Source: Microdochium bolleyi
Taxonomy: Eukaryota > Ascomycota > Sordariomycetes > Xylariales > Microdochiaceae
Assembly: GCA_001566295.1 (NCBI GenBank)
Contig: KQ964246.1
Coordinates: forward strand, 496,001-560,000
Length of the DNA stretch: 64,000 nucleotides
Reading direction: 5' to 3'
The position numbers and the translations under genes were made by a program. Each line of letters starts with the position of its first letter. Positions within the stretch are counted from its first letter, which is position 1. This document shows positions 36,319-48,392 of this stretch, piece after piece. The notes beneath the pieces were generated by a model. The model was not told the origin of the DNA, ran no database searches, and saw only the letters and a list, made by a program, of their open reading frames with translations.

Positions 36319-38371
36319 CTACACCCGCCGTTGTCCTGATGCCTTCTTCTTTCCTTTCTCACCGTTCGTCACCTCATCGTCGCTGTCGTCGCCTACACTG
36401 TAGTGGTCCCTGTTCATATCATGCGACGTGCCCGCGTGCAGGTCGTCGAGTTCACTCTCGTCGAAGTCGCCGGCCTCGACGTCACGTGCCGATCGCTTGC
36501 TGCGGAAGTTGTCCAGGCCGCTGCCGCTGCCACCAAGTCCTCCCTCGGCGCCGCCGCCGGGGATGTTCTTGTAGCCGGCGAGGGCAGCACGACGGCGCGC
36601 GCGCCAGACGTAGAAGCCCCAGACACCAGCTGCAATGACGACCAAGGCGAGCACGACCTCACCAGACTTTTGGTAGGCAGCCCACTTAGCCTGGTTGAGT
36701 TCCTTTTCTTTGTCATGCGAGTCTTTGGAGGTGCCGTTTGTGGCCCCTTCAACAGTAGTGTCTGAGAGCTTTTCGCCATCAAGCAAGCTCTCAAACGCAG
36801 TGCCGCCAATGCTCTTGATGTCCACTCCCATAAAACGGTCAAGCATATCGCGACTCCGCCGTGGGTAGTCGAAAGGCACCATGTGTGAGGCATTGTAGAA
36901 CAGGACATAGGTCAGGTTGCGGGCCTGCTGCCAAAAACCTGCTTCCTCGCCCTCGAAGGTCCATTCCCGGCGTGGCGCCCAGTTGCCTGGGGTGGTTTCA
37001 AAACCTTTTCCGCCATTCCACTCCATGTTGCTGATCAAAGATTCGGTGCCAAAGTGGTTGCAGATGAGATCCTCAGCGCCAGAGAACAAGAGTATGTCAA
37101 TCTCTTTCAGGAGATCAGGCAAGAACTCGACCGAAGGCACAGAGTTACGTGGGTTGAAAGCGGCCCCCACTGCGCCGTTACACTCCTTCCATCCGGTGAC
37201 CTTGTTGCTGTTGACATGGAGGGCGTCGACAACTTCCTGGCGGCGCAGGTACGGCGTAACATTTTTCAAGTCCGGAGGCCAGTTCATGCCACAGCTGGGG
37301 TAAGTATCTGTGAGGCGGACATCGTACATGTTGATGCACTGTGATTTGCCGTCATCTCCCAGCTTCTGCGTCAGTCTGAGGATATCCTGAAGCACAGATT
37401 CGCAGGCAGAAGAATCCACCTCAGACTTGCCGTGAGCGGACATTTCTTTCTGACAGATACCGTAAGTAGCCTCAATCTGCTCGGCCATTTTGGACCCCTT
37501 GGCAACAAGACCCTTCTCATAGGCAAACTTGAGATAGGCCTCGTACTGATCGATTGGAGAGATCCACCCATTGCCGATGAGAAGCCCCTTGAGGTTCCAT
37601 TTATGCTTGCTGGCCGGATTCTTGTTGCGCGCCAGAATGTGCTTCGCGATGTATGGGATGTGCTGCCCAGCGTACGACTCGCCCGAAATATACAGCTATG
37701 GCCAAGAATTAGTCGACCAAAAATTCATCGACGTTGGGAAGATCGTGGATGGCTCACATCGTCGTGCTCGTACTCGGGGAAGAGGGTGAACCACTTCTCG
37801 AGGAACGTCATAAACTGGCTGGCCATTTCGTCCAACTCGTGCACGAAGCTGTCGGTGTCGGCGTAGCTGTAGCCGGTGCCGACCGGGTTATCGACGAAGA
37901 GCAGGTTCGCAAACTCGTGCCAGGAGCCGTTGTTGTACTGGAGCGTTTGGGAATCCTTGAGACGATATGGTCCAATCTCCATCATGGCGCCGTCTTCAGA
38001 GCTGCAGCCGGGCCCGCCGTTGAGCCAGATGACGGTGCGCTGGCGGTTCGCAATGTGCTTGTTTTGTACGTGCCAGAAGAAGAGGTTTCCGTTGTGCTCG
38101 GGGTTGACTTCGATGTGACTGAGGAGGAAGAGGAGACAGAGTCAGTATTACGGAGGCATGGTGCAGCATCTCGATGCCGGATTCCATTTGACAGGACTCA
38201 GGCTTACCCAGCATGCATCTTGACAGTATCCCCCTCGGGAGCGCCGGGCAGCGAGTGTACAAAGTAGTCGCCAGCCACAGGATCGGCGGCGGTGGCTACT
38301 CGCGCCCAAGAGGCCAACACGACGAGACCCTGTGTGAGCAAGGCTCTCGGAGAGCCCCAGGGAGGTGCCAT
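36319..38371 (-). CDS. KEX1: Kex1, pheromone-processing serine carboxypeptidase
   Basis: Model complement(join(36319..37695,37758..38118,38208..38371)), 633 residues, introns of 62 and 89 bases. A signal peptide (about 1-29) is followed by the S10 carboxypeptidase domain: FFWH and WLNGGPGCSS (substrate-binding/oxyanion region), VDNPVGTGYSY, the nucleophile Ser182 in ISGESYAG, the acid Asp in LLFSGAEDLICN (about 383) and the catalytic His in YNASHMVPFD (about 446). One transmembrane helix (about 520-541, VVLALVVIAAGVWGFYVW) and an acidic cytoplasmic tail follow. Length and the membrane anchor identify Kex1 rather than vacuolar CPY. It trims Lys/Arg from peptides cut by Kex2, such as alpha-type mating pheromone precursors, in the late Golgi. 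All key residues are intact. Confidence 0.97.
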
Positions 38372-40153
38372 GGTAGGCGATGGGGCGTCGCTCAGCCGAT
38401 CGGCCGTCGCGGAAGCGAAAAGGGAGAGATCAAGCCGGGTCGAGGTGGATGTACCAATGTCGTCAGTTGGGAGCGGAGAGTGTCGATGAATAGACGAAGA
38501 ACGAAAAGACTCCGCCGCCAGGAGCCAAGGTCGCAAGTAATGAGTTGTATGCAGCTGTACGCAGCTCTGGATAGTTCGTCAGATCGTGGATGGAGTTTGA
38601 GATGAGAGTCTTTGTCAGAGGATCGCACCCCAGATGTACGATGCGAGATGCAACACGTATGCCCCTTCAGGGCAGGGGCTGAGCGTGGAGCTCGGAGCAA
38701 GGGCGCCCCATGGCCCGCACTGCCGCTGCCCGCAGTCGCAGTCCACGACCCTGCAGGGCAGAGACAGTCCGTGCACTGTGCGGCACATAGCACACAGGCG
38801 CGACCTCCAGGCACCAACTTGCAAGTCAGCCCCGAACACAGGGCGACTTCATTGGCACGCAAGGGATGCCAACTCGATCCTTGCTACTCACCGGGCACAA
38901 TTGACTTATGCCGAGCTCCGAGTGTCCCCAGCCCTGTCTTGGAGGCTGCCAGTGCCCGAACACTGTATCAATCGGAGAATGAATGTGCCAAGTGTATCAT
39001 GCTCGGCCTAGCGATTGCGAAACACGACTTGACATGAGCAGAGCTGTCTCGCGCATGCAATATAAAAACAATGATTGTCCAAACGATCGGGCCTGGATGC
39101 TTTCCCGAAGGTCTCTTGAGCAGACATTGACATATGCATACCGTCCAATAGGGTATGCACATCATCTAGCAATGGCCCCTGCTGCGGATAAGAAGGCCTT
39201 CTTGACATAGCTGACTGCGGATGTCGCTCCCACAACTCTGGTGTCACGGTTGAGCCGCAGATAGGGAGCTGATGTCGAATGGGCCGGGCGCACATCGTCA
39301 CGAAGCACAGGGCACAGGCGTAGGCAGAAGATACACGGTGACTATGATGTCTTTGTGTTCGGTAAGCAGCTATTACAAATTATTGTTGCTGGCATCTGGG
39401 GAGGCGCCTGCTTAAAGCCTGCCCAGCTGATCCAGATGATGGGTTGCCCCCTTTCATCGCAGTGGCGAAGGCGCTCGCGACTTCCGCAACATAGGACTGC
39501 ACCACTGGGTGCTCTCAGCCTGCTATATCCAAGCGTTGCTGAACTTCAGAGAGCCTTGGGAGCTGTCTCGACTATCTCCAAGCCACAAAATTATCCTGTG
39601 CCTACCAGTCCCGCCTTTCCCGCAAGGGAGACTAACGTGATCAGCACGAGAGGACGCCAGTTCCCCCACAAGCCCATAGGCCTCGGTCCAGTCACCTCTT
39701 CGACGATGTCTGTCCTACCTGTATCCGCCACAGCCGGCTCCAGGTGCAGGAGACTAGACCACCCACAAGCCCAGCGCAAGGGCCTTCTCTCTCTGACTAT
39801 GCCTGAATGGCCGCGCGGAAGGGATCCCTTGAGGTTTAACCAGCTGACCTGACTTGCACAAAGCCCAAGCTCCTGCCTTATTCCTGCCGTGTTTTCGGTC
39901 GACATGCGATGTATGTGCGTGATGGGTTGTGGAGGCGATCTCGGATGCGTGGTACCAAGTAACGCATGTGCACTGCGGTGACAGTCTCTATGCTCATCAA
40001 CATGCATGTTCCTGTAGAGACTCTTATCCGGGTGCTTGACACTGGTTGCCAGGCCTCTCACCAGCCGCGGAATTGCCCGTCGGCAACAAGATTCGGTCGG
40101 GCACCGTACGGTGCCTTCCTCGAGTAGACTGTTGCCGTCCGTTTCCAGTCTGT
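38372..40153. other. 1.8-kb region, no gene supported
   Basis: Lies upstream of KEX1 (-) and downstream of the hypothetical at 40154-40639. Its KEX1-proximal part must be promoter. Open frames on both strands are low-complexity and motif-free, so none is called. Confidence 0.45.
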
Positions 40154-40639
40154 TCATCCTTCCGGCGCCTGCAGGATCAGATCGGTAGCGTGAATGATCA
40201 ACGGTTCCATCGCGTCGTCGGCGAATTCTACTGGCCAAGTGATCTGGAGCCTCCTGAGCACATCGTCGAGCCAGTTGCGGTGATCCCACTCTGTGCTGAC
40301 GGATATTGCCCGCAAGGTGGTCAGCAGAGTGTCTCTCTGCGCAGCGGTCGTCGATATTGTGGCGACCTCCATGTCACGAACAACGCGCGGGTCATTGGCA
40401 AGGAGCGGTGTTGGGCCAGAAACCTCTTTGATGCTGAGGTATGGTCGGGTGCCAGCCAGCTCAAATATGTGATCGACACTAGCTGACTGAGGGCTGTGAC
40501 AGGTGACACACAGTTTCGTCGCGCGGGTAGCCTGCGTGTCTCGTGGGTGGCCTCTGACAACCAGGATCGAGACCTTCTGCTTGATCAGAGCATTGTCGGG
40601 CACGGGTCCAGCGCTGCTGCCCGAGACGCCTATCGTCAT
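40154..40639 (-). CDS. hypothetical protein, 161 residues
   Basis: Single-exon frame, weakly supported. In its favour: the ATG has A at -3 (CACAAGATG), and about 350 bases upstream on the same strand contain no ATG and become CT-rich, like a fungal leader. The C-terminal two thirds reads like folded protein with amphipathic segments (RVVRDMEVATIS, LLTTLRAISVS, RNWLDDVLRRLQITWPVEF, EPLIIHATDLIL). The first 50 residues are less convincing and may contain an unrecognised intron. There is no signal peptide, transmembrane helix or known motif, and I do not recognise a family. It could be an orphan gene or the remnant of a larger one. Confidence 0.4.
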   Translation of the reverse strand: MTIGVSGSSAGPVPDNALIKQKVSILVVRGHPRDTQATRATKLCVTCHSPQSASVDHIFELAGTRPYLSIKEVSGPTPLLANDPRVVRDMEVATISTTAAQRDTLLTTLRAISVSTEWDHRNWLDDVLRRLQITWPVEFADDAMEPLIIHATDLILQAPEG

Positions 40640-43334
40640 CTTGTGCGCACTTCCGAATTGCGGACGCCACTGTTGGCGGATAGTTGACGGACTTGACCGG
40701 CCTATGGCCCGTGGCCTGCCGTTCTAGCCTGGGGGTCTTGCTGAGCCTGGGGGTCTTGCTGAGCCTGGTGGTCTGATGCAAATGAGGTAGGCTGTCTGCG
40801 GTGCTTGCCAGGGCACGACACGATGGAAGGAATGGTCTTGATCCGGTGCTAACAGCGAGAAGAAAAGGCTTGTGAAAGATGTGTAGGGACGAGTAGTCGT
40901 AGTCGACAACGGCAGGCTGCAAAGCAACAGAACGGCGACGGAAGGCTGAACCAGGGGACCAGGGAGGGGGGGGGGCAGAGAAGGACCGGCGCTGGAAACA
41001 TTTGATTTGTGCGCGGGCGACGAAGCCCCGAAGATGGGAGGCTCGTCCTTGCGCTGAGCTTGGGTAGGAGGGTTTCCGCGCCAGCGAGTTGAGCCACTGG
41101 CCTGACGGTTCATGCCCAAACCGTCCAATTGTACCCTACTGTGGCAGGGTCCAGCGTTTGGAGCGGTCTAGAACACTCTGCGCAGTGGAGCCCGGCACCC
41201 ACAGGCAACGCAACGGCTAGGTGGCCGTCCATGATTTCCCGCGGCTGCAGCTGCAAGCAACCATGGAGCCTGGGAACGAACACGCACGCGAATCAGGCCT
41301 GCGGCCGGCCTCGGCGGGCGTTCCGGCCGTTGGTCGCTCGCCAGCCAGGCACCGCTGGCGACGCCCGTGGCCAATCTCGATTCGAGACCATCATCGCGTC
41401 GCTCTTCCTCATCTGCAAGGTGCCGCACCGCGTCCCTGGCGCTACCTTGGACAGATGCCATGGTGATCGTCAAGGCCCTTGGCGGCGGCCCCTGGGCCCT
41501 TGCCGCAGCCGCAGCAACGTGGTGCTGATCACGGCCGCGACTTGGCAGGCGGGCTCACGCCATCGCGGCAGCCTACGCTGCTCACGCCCGGAGCCCGACG
41601 CCCGACGCCTCTCCTGTCGCCTGTCTGGCTTTGATTGAGGCTCCAGCCCACAATGTGCGCCTGGTGGGGCCCTGCCACCATTCCGCCCTGCGGGCCTTGC
41701 ACCTTCGGACAGCATTTCACGGCACCAGCCGAAGCCATGTCGCGGACTTCCTTCCCGCCACAGCAGCCATGTCGACCACCATGCGGCGGCACCGGCACTC
41801 CTCGAGGCTGCGCTCGGCATCGCGCTGCCCGTTCGGCCGAGTGGTTCCCAGCCAGTTCGTCAGCCGTGCCGGGGTTTTGCAGCGCGTGCACAGGACGATA
41901 TCTTGCCAACACGAGCAGTGCCCAGCCCCCGCCCAGGGTCCTCCACGAGGAATACGATCTCCCTCCTTGGCTCGCGGCGCTAGTTGTTTCCAGCGGGACC
42001 CCGAGATTAAGGTTTCCCTCGAGCCTCGCTTAGCTCTCTGCCACCACGGCAGTGGGTGGGACCGCCCTTTTTCTGCAACCATTTGTCGTGGGATCTGCAG
42101 GCAACCTAATAAGTGCTCCGGGCTGCGTGATAATCCATGTGCTTGTTAATTACTGATCAGAGATCTGGAAGGCCACCAATCCAGGCTTGCGCCCAAGAGG
42201 GCACGCGATGAGAGAGGGCCCGGCGACCAGAGAAATCTCCATCAACAGCAGTAGTACCGATCCTGCTGCATGGCAAGCAGGACGATGAATTTGGTTCGTT
42301 GGCCTACCTAGGCTGGGCCGTCCAAACTCCGCCCACCTGGTCTTTTCACCAGTGGGTGGAGAGGAAGGAGGTTCCCGGATTGAATCTGTTCCGCTGCCGG
42401 ATCCTTCTGACATGTGGACCGCGATTATGTAAGAGCCACCAGACAAGTCAGTCATTTCATGCCCATCAAGAGGCAACCACGAGGGAACGGCTGAAACATC
42501 CTTGACAAGTGTCCACCATGCGACGCGCGACACTGCACGTAAGTCACCTAAAGTATGTATGGTATCCCCCCCCATGTGCTTCTGTGTGTGCATGATGCTT
42601 GTGAACTTGCGATTGGCGTTCAGGGCGGAGCGCACCCGCTCCCCTCCCGTTTGCATTCGAGTAAGCGTAGTGGTGCATCTTGCCTGAGGGCTGAAGCTGG
42701 CCAACATGTGAGTTTTTGCATCATCGCAACATCTGAGAAGTCATCCTGCGTGCTCGGAAGAATACGGACGACATCTCACGAAATCTGGTTGGGTATACTC
42801 AACTTTCTCCTGCTGCGTTGTGGAAATGGGAATATGAAGCAAAGCTGCGCAGGACGCCCGAGACCCGATTAATCGTTTGGGAGAAAGTCTCGGTTACGAT
42901 TAACAAGGGAGCCTAGAATCTGGTCAGCTGTCGATCCCGCCACAGTGATAGAGAGCTTGGGGGACCGTCGACGTCGTCGACAATTTGGATCGCCTGGGTG
43001 TTGCGGGTCAAGATCTCAAATATGACGAGACAGAGACACAGATTCAGAGCTCGCTTTTTGGTGCCATGCTCTTGGCTCTCCTGCCGAGTCTGAGTGCTCA
43101 AGGGAGATACATTGGTCTCAACATCTGACTGAAGTGGAATGTCTCACGCGAATGGTAATTACGTGATCCAAGGTCTGCAAAGTCGTTTCTATGTGTCAGC
43201 GTTTCTACATGCAAGTCTATTTACATTAACCCAGTTGTACAAGAGAATTATGCAGCCGGTAAAGAAAGCTTCATCTCCAGGGCGTCAAGTGTCGCGACTT
43301 GTTGGTGTCCGGGTGTGCTGCTGTGAAGCTGTAC
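40640..43334. other. 2.7-kb region, no further gene supported
   Basis: Contains the putative leader of the hypothetical (about 40640-40990, - strand) with an 18-base tandem repeat, then a GC-rich stretch (about 41100-42060) full of overlapping motif-free frames, then moderately AT-rich DNA up to the lipase 3' end. I see no exon chain with a recognisable product. Confidence 0.45.
40726..40775. repeat. 18-base tandem repeat, 2.7 copies
   Basis: Unit agcctgggggtcttgctg occurs twice perfectly (40726-40743 and 40744-40761), followed by a diverged partial copy (agcctggtggtctg). It lies in the presumed 5' leader of the hypothetical gene on the - strand, about 90-135 bases before its ATG. Confidence 0.85.
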
Positions 43335-44526
43335 TCAGAGATCTTCATGTGCTAGCATATCGGCAATGTCGAGGTACATCGCAATGGCATTAAACCTTGG
43401 CCAATGTTAGCATCTCACGAAGTTAAGCACGCGCTCCGTTTCGGCATCGTTGGCACTCACTTTGGGTCCATGCCTGCCCATTTCCGTAGCGTCCACCGGA
43501 ACCTGTTGGTCCAATTGATGAGGTCCAGATGGCTCACATTGAGGAGTGTGCCCTTGTACGTTCCCCAGACGGAGCTCTCGACACTAACCATCCCATCGTT
43601 GGGCCCTTCCATCTCCGAGATGATGCGGTGGGGTTGCCGGAAGGGGCTCAGTAGCGGCGGCATCTGGCTCACCGCGCCATACGAGAAGTAACGAACACTC
43701 GGATCGTCGGGGGTGTTTGGATTGAACTGTTCCGTCATGTACTTGCGCGTAAGCTGGCTGAAGGCTCCGGTGTCGAACCCCACGCCGCGGACAAGCTTGT
43801 ACACCCTGGGGAGGTTCGAGGGGCCGATTTGATCGAGGAGATAGTCCGCAAACGCGCTGCCGCGATGCGGCGAAGCGATGGTAACAAGAGACTTGACGTC
43901 GACGTTCTGGGGCTGCAGCTTGGAGATCATGTATCTTGCGTCCAGGCCACCCATGCTGTGTGCAATGATATTGACGCTCTTGCCGGGGCCGGCGGCGTGG
44001 GCGATGTCCTCGGCGAGCTTGGCCGCTCTGTCCTCGATGCTTCCCGAGGGAGGGACACTGGTGGTGATAACCTCGACACCGTTCATGCGCAGGGCCTCGC
44101 CGATGCCGTGCCAGTATTGAATGCCTGGAAGCCAGTGCCCGGCCAGGCGGAGCTCGTCGAAGCCCATCAAGCCATGGGCGAGGATGATGGGGTACTTTGG
44201 AGTGTCTGGGGCTGCGTGTGAGTATACTGAGGTACGATAGGCAAGGTGCCTTTGGGCATGGGCATGGGCATGTATTACGAACCATATTTGTCTCTGATAG
44301 TGGCAAAGTCGTCCTGAATCTCACGGCCAAAGTCCTTGAGCCTCGAGTCGCTGTATTGTCTAATGGAGAGGCAGGAGCCTGTCGTGGTGAACGGCGGGCG
44401 TGTTCTCGCAGGTGAGACTTGTTGCAGTGCGCATCCAAAACCACTGCGACAGGAAGGTGCGCCGTGCACTGGAAGTAGTGAAGGCCCTGGGGATCTGATG
44501 CCAGGGACCCGGGCCAGCAGGCGCAT
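43335..44526 (-). CDS. TGL2: mitochondrial alpha/beta-hydrolase lipase, Tgl2-like
   Basis: Model complement(join(43335..43395,43461..44211,44283..44526)), 351 residues, introns of 65 and 71 bases. The first donor is GTTCGT. The second intron begins at a perfect GTGAGT overlapping the apparent stop codon and has branch TGCTAAC. Its 20-codon last exon gives the C-terminus FNAIAMYLDIADMLA. The N-terminus is rich in Arg, Ala and Ser without acids (about 1-50), typical of a mitochondrial targeting sequence. The lipase core follows: oxyanion motif AHGLMGF (93-99), nucleophile Ser167 in AHSMGG, acid Asp in EGPNDGMVS and His in VSHLDLINW. Yeast Tgl2 is a mitochondrial acylglycerol lipase of this type. 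Substrate is inferred. The ATG at 44526 is the first in frame. Confidence 0.88.
44254..44271. repeat. (GGGCAT)3 hexamer repeat in lipase intron 1
   Basis: Three perfect GGGCAT units in the 71-base first intron of the lipase gene (44212-44282), close to its non-standard GTTCGT donor. No function is implied. Confidence 0.75.
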
Positions 44527-46405
44527 GGCTGCGGGGAGGTCCCGCGCTGGCAAAGACGTCCTGGCGTTGGCGGGTTCGTGTCTTGCAGGTGGGAGGGTAC
44601 GCAGGGTAACAAGATCGCTGGTGATACTTGCAATCCGGTGCGACTAGCTTGGCCTTGTCTGGTGCGTTGTGAACTTGCTGGTGGTTCACGACTTGACGAT
44701 CAGAGCTACCACAGGGGACGCGTACAGTGTGTGCAGGCTTGACGTCATGACGGGTGGACTGTGAAGTGCGCACGGTCGGTCGCACCTGCCGTGGGAGGAA
44801 CTGTCACCCGCGCCTTACCTTAGACTAGCGTACAATAGGGTACAGTTATTTAGCTGCCGCCCACTAGCGCGACCACGGCCCGCCCTGGTGACGCCTCGCC
44901 CATCCACACTCCCAGGTGGTCCTAGAGAAGATGACTTTGAGAAGTGCTGTACTCACTAGAACTTCAGTCTTGGTCACGGGCGTGGTCCTAGGGCCGAGGA
45001 TGGCTGGAGGCAATCGATGCGGGCTCGACTTTGCACACGCCCAGCCGTCTGCGTACCTCGTCTCTCGTCCCTCGTCCCTCGTCACCCGTCTTCTGGCCCT
45101 GGGTCCAACACGCAGCTGGTCCTCGGGGATGCTGCTGCGTGTTGGTCGCGGGTAAAAGCCCACTCGGCAATTGATCGACTCCGCCACTGATCGGACAGGC
45201 AGCCGTGGTCCTTCCCGGGGTGTTGCAGCTTGCTGCTCTGATCCCTGCCGTTGCGTTGCATCGGTTGGCTGCAGCCACAACCAACAACCTCATGGAGCCA
45301 TCCATCAGCAAGGACGCTGCCGCCCATCCATCTAATAACTCGAAAGACCCGCGGCTGCCTCGCAGTCTGTGTCCAACAGAGAAGGTGAAGACCCGGAGGT
45401 GCTCCCCTCCCGGGGCCTCCCTCGTCCATAGCCACGCCCAGAGGGGCCAGTGTTGTCGGATCCGACGACACCACTCAGTGGCTGTCTATCGCCGCAAGTT
45501 GGGTAGCTTGGCCAAGCAAACATCCAGCTCATTGTGGCAAGAGCAAAGGCCCGAGGCTTTTCCCTCCAGGACTGCACGTCCCTGAACTCATGCGGCGTTC
45601 GCGATGAGTACACACATTCCGCTCCGGCAAGCCAACCACCACAGGGAACTGGCTGCTCGGGTACCTTCAGGCTCCATCCCCCCTGGGCATATGTTTGGTA
45701 GTCCAATGCGGCCCGTCCTGCAGCATCCCTGGACGCCCTTCGTCAACTCGGCACGCACAAGGTTCACGCAGGGCCGAGTAGCCCTGACCCATGCCAGCCT
45801 GCAGTCGAGGCGCTTACACCAGCTTGCCGGCTCCCCATCATCTCCATCCATTGGTCATCGCGCGGCAGAGTAGCCATCGCCTGGGTCTGCCTGGCGAGTA
45901 CACCACGTCGTCTTGGAGGCTGTCAATGACCTCCCCTGGCCACATGTCTGCTGGATGAGGGGGTTCCCCACGACAGCGTCCATGCCAGAGCACACAGCGG
46001 GCTACGATTGGCTCCTACAGGACCAACATGCCGGCATCTTCCAGGGAAGTGTTGCTTGTCAAGCTCCTCCCCAGAAGGGAACAAGGTCAGCTACCAACAG
46101 GTGCATGATAAGCTCTCCCTCGACTGCCGCAGATCAGCCCGGATGCGTGACTGTACGGAGCTTCCGCGTTGCTAGGACGCCTTGTCTCCACCTCGACAAC
46201 GGTCAGGGTTGCAGAACGTACTTGCAGCTTAGCAAGGCTCAACCAACATGTCTAGTGCCCACCCACTGATATAACCGTGCATGGCCGCTTGCGTGGTGCT
46301 TCGCGGTCCCGTCGTTTCGTTCTCTCTCGTCCGCATGCTGTAAGGCAATTCTCGACTTCTGCTTTAGCACCTGGAAGCTCAGGCAAGAAATGACTTTCAC
46401 CAGCC
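44527..46405. promoter_or_regulatory. 1.9-kb divergent intergenic region
   Basis: Lies between the starts of the lipase (-) and the RTA1-like gene (+). The frames present are shadows or low-complexity translations. Treated as regulatory DNA; no specific sites are assigned. Confidence 0.45.
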
Positions 46406-47839
46406 ATGGCCAACCTCGAGAATTGTGATTATGGACGCTGCTCACAGTTCTCCCTGGCCTACCCGCCTTCTTTATCGGCAAACGCGGCGTTATGTGCCTG
46501 TGTCGGAGCCCTAGTCGTCCTTGCGGTCGTGCGGGCAGCACGAAACAGCGGTCTTGTTTTTGCCGCATCACTCATTACTGGGCTGTCGCTCGAAGTGCTT
46601 GGATATGTCGGACGAATCCTCCTCGGCGCAAGTACGTATAACCAAGCCTACTTCGCCATATTCTTCCAGGGCACGGTCCTGGCCCCGAACTTCATCTGCT
46701 GCGCTGTGTTTCTGTGCTTGCCCAACATCGTCTACCTATACGGCCCAAACTTCCGGACTTGGACTCCACCATGGTACCACGGCGTAGTCCTTGGCCTCGC
46801 CGTCGTTTCCTTCTTCTTGGAACTGATTGGCGGAGTTCTCGCAACGACGCTCGTTGACAACGGCAAGGTAAAGTCAACCGGGCAGCTGCGCCTCCATTCC
46901 TCATCTAGCCACTGACTGTGTTCAAGACTACCCTCGGCTTCCAGCTGGTCGCGATCGGCCTCGCCGTTCTCATCGCTGTGCTTGCCATATTCGTCGCACA
47001 CGCAACTCTGCTCGCTCTCGCCTTGAGAACCCGACAGCATAGCCTCGGATTTGAGCATGCTTCTCTTTACAACAGCAAGAAGTTCAAGCTGTTCCTATTC
47101 AGTAAGCATACCCATCCTTTCCATCTACGGCCCATCCCATCCACTCACCGCGTCCACTCTCTTTTTAGGCCTGGGCATGGCAACGGTCCTGCTGAGCCTC
47201 CGATCGACTTTCCGCCTTATCACCGTCATCAGCGGCTTCACTAGCCAGGACTCGCACAACGAAGTGCTCTTCCTAGTCCTCGACGGTGTACCGGTGATGC
47301 TCGCCGCGATGCTGCTCCTGGTTCTCTACCCGCCGCGGGTTCTCAAGCAGACCTGGTTCAGCTTCAGAGCTCCAAAGGATCATCCTCTTTTCACGACAAC
47401 AACCAGGATCGCCTCCTCCCCCGCAAGATCCCCACACTATGGCATTGGCTATAGCTATGGCCTGCCTGCACATCCATCCCAGCCGGGGTACAGCCCGTAC
47501 TCCAAGAGCCGGGAACTGAGACTTCCTGGCCCACCGCCGCACCCACCTCCCCCACGACCGGCACCGCCACCGGCGCCGCTTCGGCCGATGCCGAGGACAG
47601 TCACGACCCAGAGCCAGAGGAGCCCAGGTGCTTACAGTGACCACCGGAGTATCGGCGAGAGAAACACAGCAAACATCGGAGGGCAAGTTAACTACAGCAG
47701 GAAGCATTCGATGTCGTCTGCCGGCGGGGAGCCGTCGCCGTCGCCGCATGCTGTAATGCCGGTGCCGGCGCCGCCTGTGGGCGGAGAAGGCAGAGCTCAG
47801 AATGGTAGAAACATGGTAGAAAGTGAGTCGTTGTGGTGA
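46406..47839 (+). CDS. RTA1-like seven-helix membrane protein
   Basis: Model join(46406..46867,46927..47101,47169..47839), 435 residues, introns of 59 and 67 bases. The N-terminus has the short Cys-containing lead NCDYGRCSQFSLAYPPS, then seven hydrophobic helices: ALCACVGALVVLAVV, LVFAASLITGLSLEVLGYVGR, AYFAIFFQGTVLAPNF, YHGVVLGLAVVSFFLELIGG, FQLVAIGLAVLIAVLAIF, VLLSLRSTFRLITVISG and EVLFLVLDGVPVMLAAMLLLVLYP. The FR-x3-VIE-like motif before the last helix is typical of the family. The C-terminal 120 residues are Pro/Ser-rich and disordered. Family members are linked to 7-aminocholesterol resistance, sphingoid-base translocation or stress response. The precise role here is unknown. Confidence 0.93.
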
Positions 47840-48392
47840 GGAGCCACTTCTGCGAAGGCATATTGCATGCACTAGGGGTCAAAGGGGTCCTACAGCGTGA
47901 GATAAATGTAGCTTGGGAGCAGGACATAAAGACACAGAACAAGTTTAAACCATGCGCTCTGGCACGCGGGAATTCTGCCATGACAAAAGTTGGTGCACAT
48001 CAGAACGAGCCTGGGGAATGGAAGACGCCAAGTTAAGTAGCAAGGACCATTCAGGACAGGTGGTGGTAGTGGAGTTGTTGCTCCTGCGACCTATACACAG
48101 GGGTTGAGGAAACGCGCATCTCTGTAACGAAGCAGCGCAGTCATTTCGTAACGCCAAGGAGCAGTGGTGAGTTTTGCATGACTTCTCGATTATCATGTCA
48201 CCTCCCCATTAACAGTGGAGTGTCCCTTCGATCCTCCCGGGGACCAGCTGGCCAACGATAACAATTTTCAAGAGATCTACAGAGATACCTGGAAATACAA
48301 ACCACCAACGGATGCAGCCACGTGGATGTAAGGAAGTCTGGTATGGATATAGAATGAAGCTGAAGCTGAGCAATCTGCCCTTGCACTACAAA
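47840..48392. other. convergent intergenic spacer
   Basis: 553 bases between the 3' ends of the RTA1-like gene (+) and the ferric reductase gene (-). It holds both 3' UTRs; nothing else is seen. Confidence 0.5.

Noticed and set aside
44527..44553. N-terminal extension of the lipase
   Set aside because: The frame continues upstream, but the codon at 44553 is TTG; the first ATG is at 44526.
47823..47890. Possible extra intron at the 3' end of the RTA1-like gene (GTGAGT at 47823)
   Set aside because: A perfect donor is present, but no good branch point precedes the nearest AG sites and the alternative tail is only a few residues; the simple stop at 47839 was kept.
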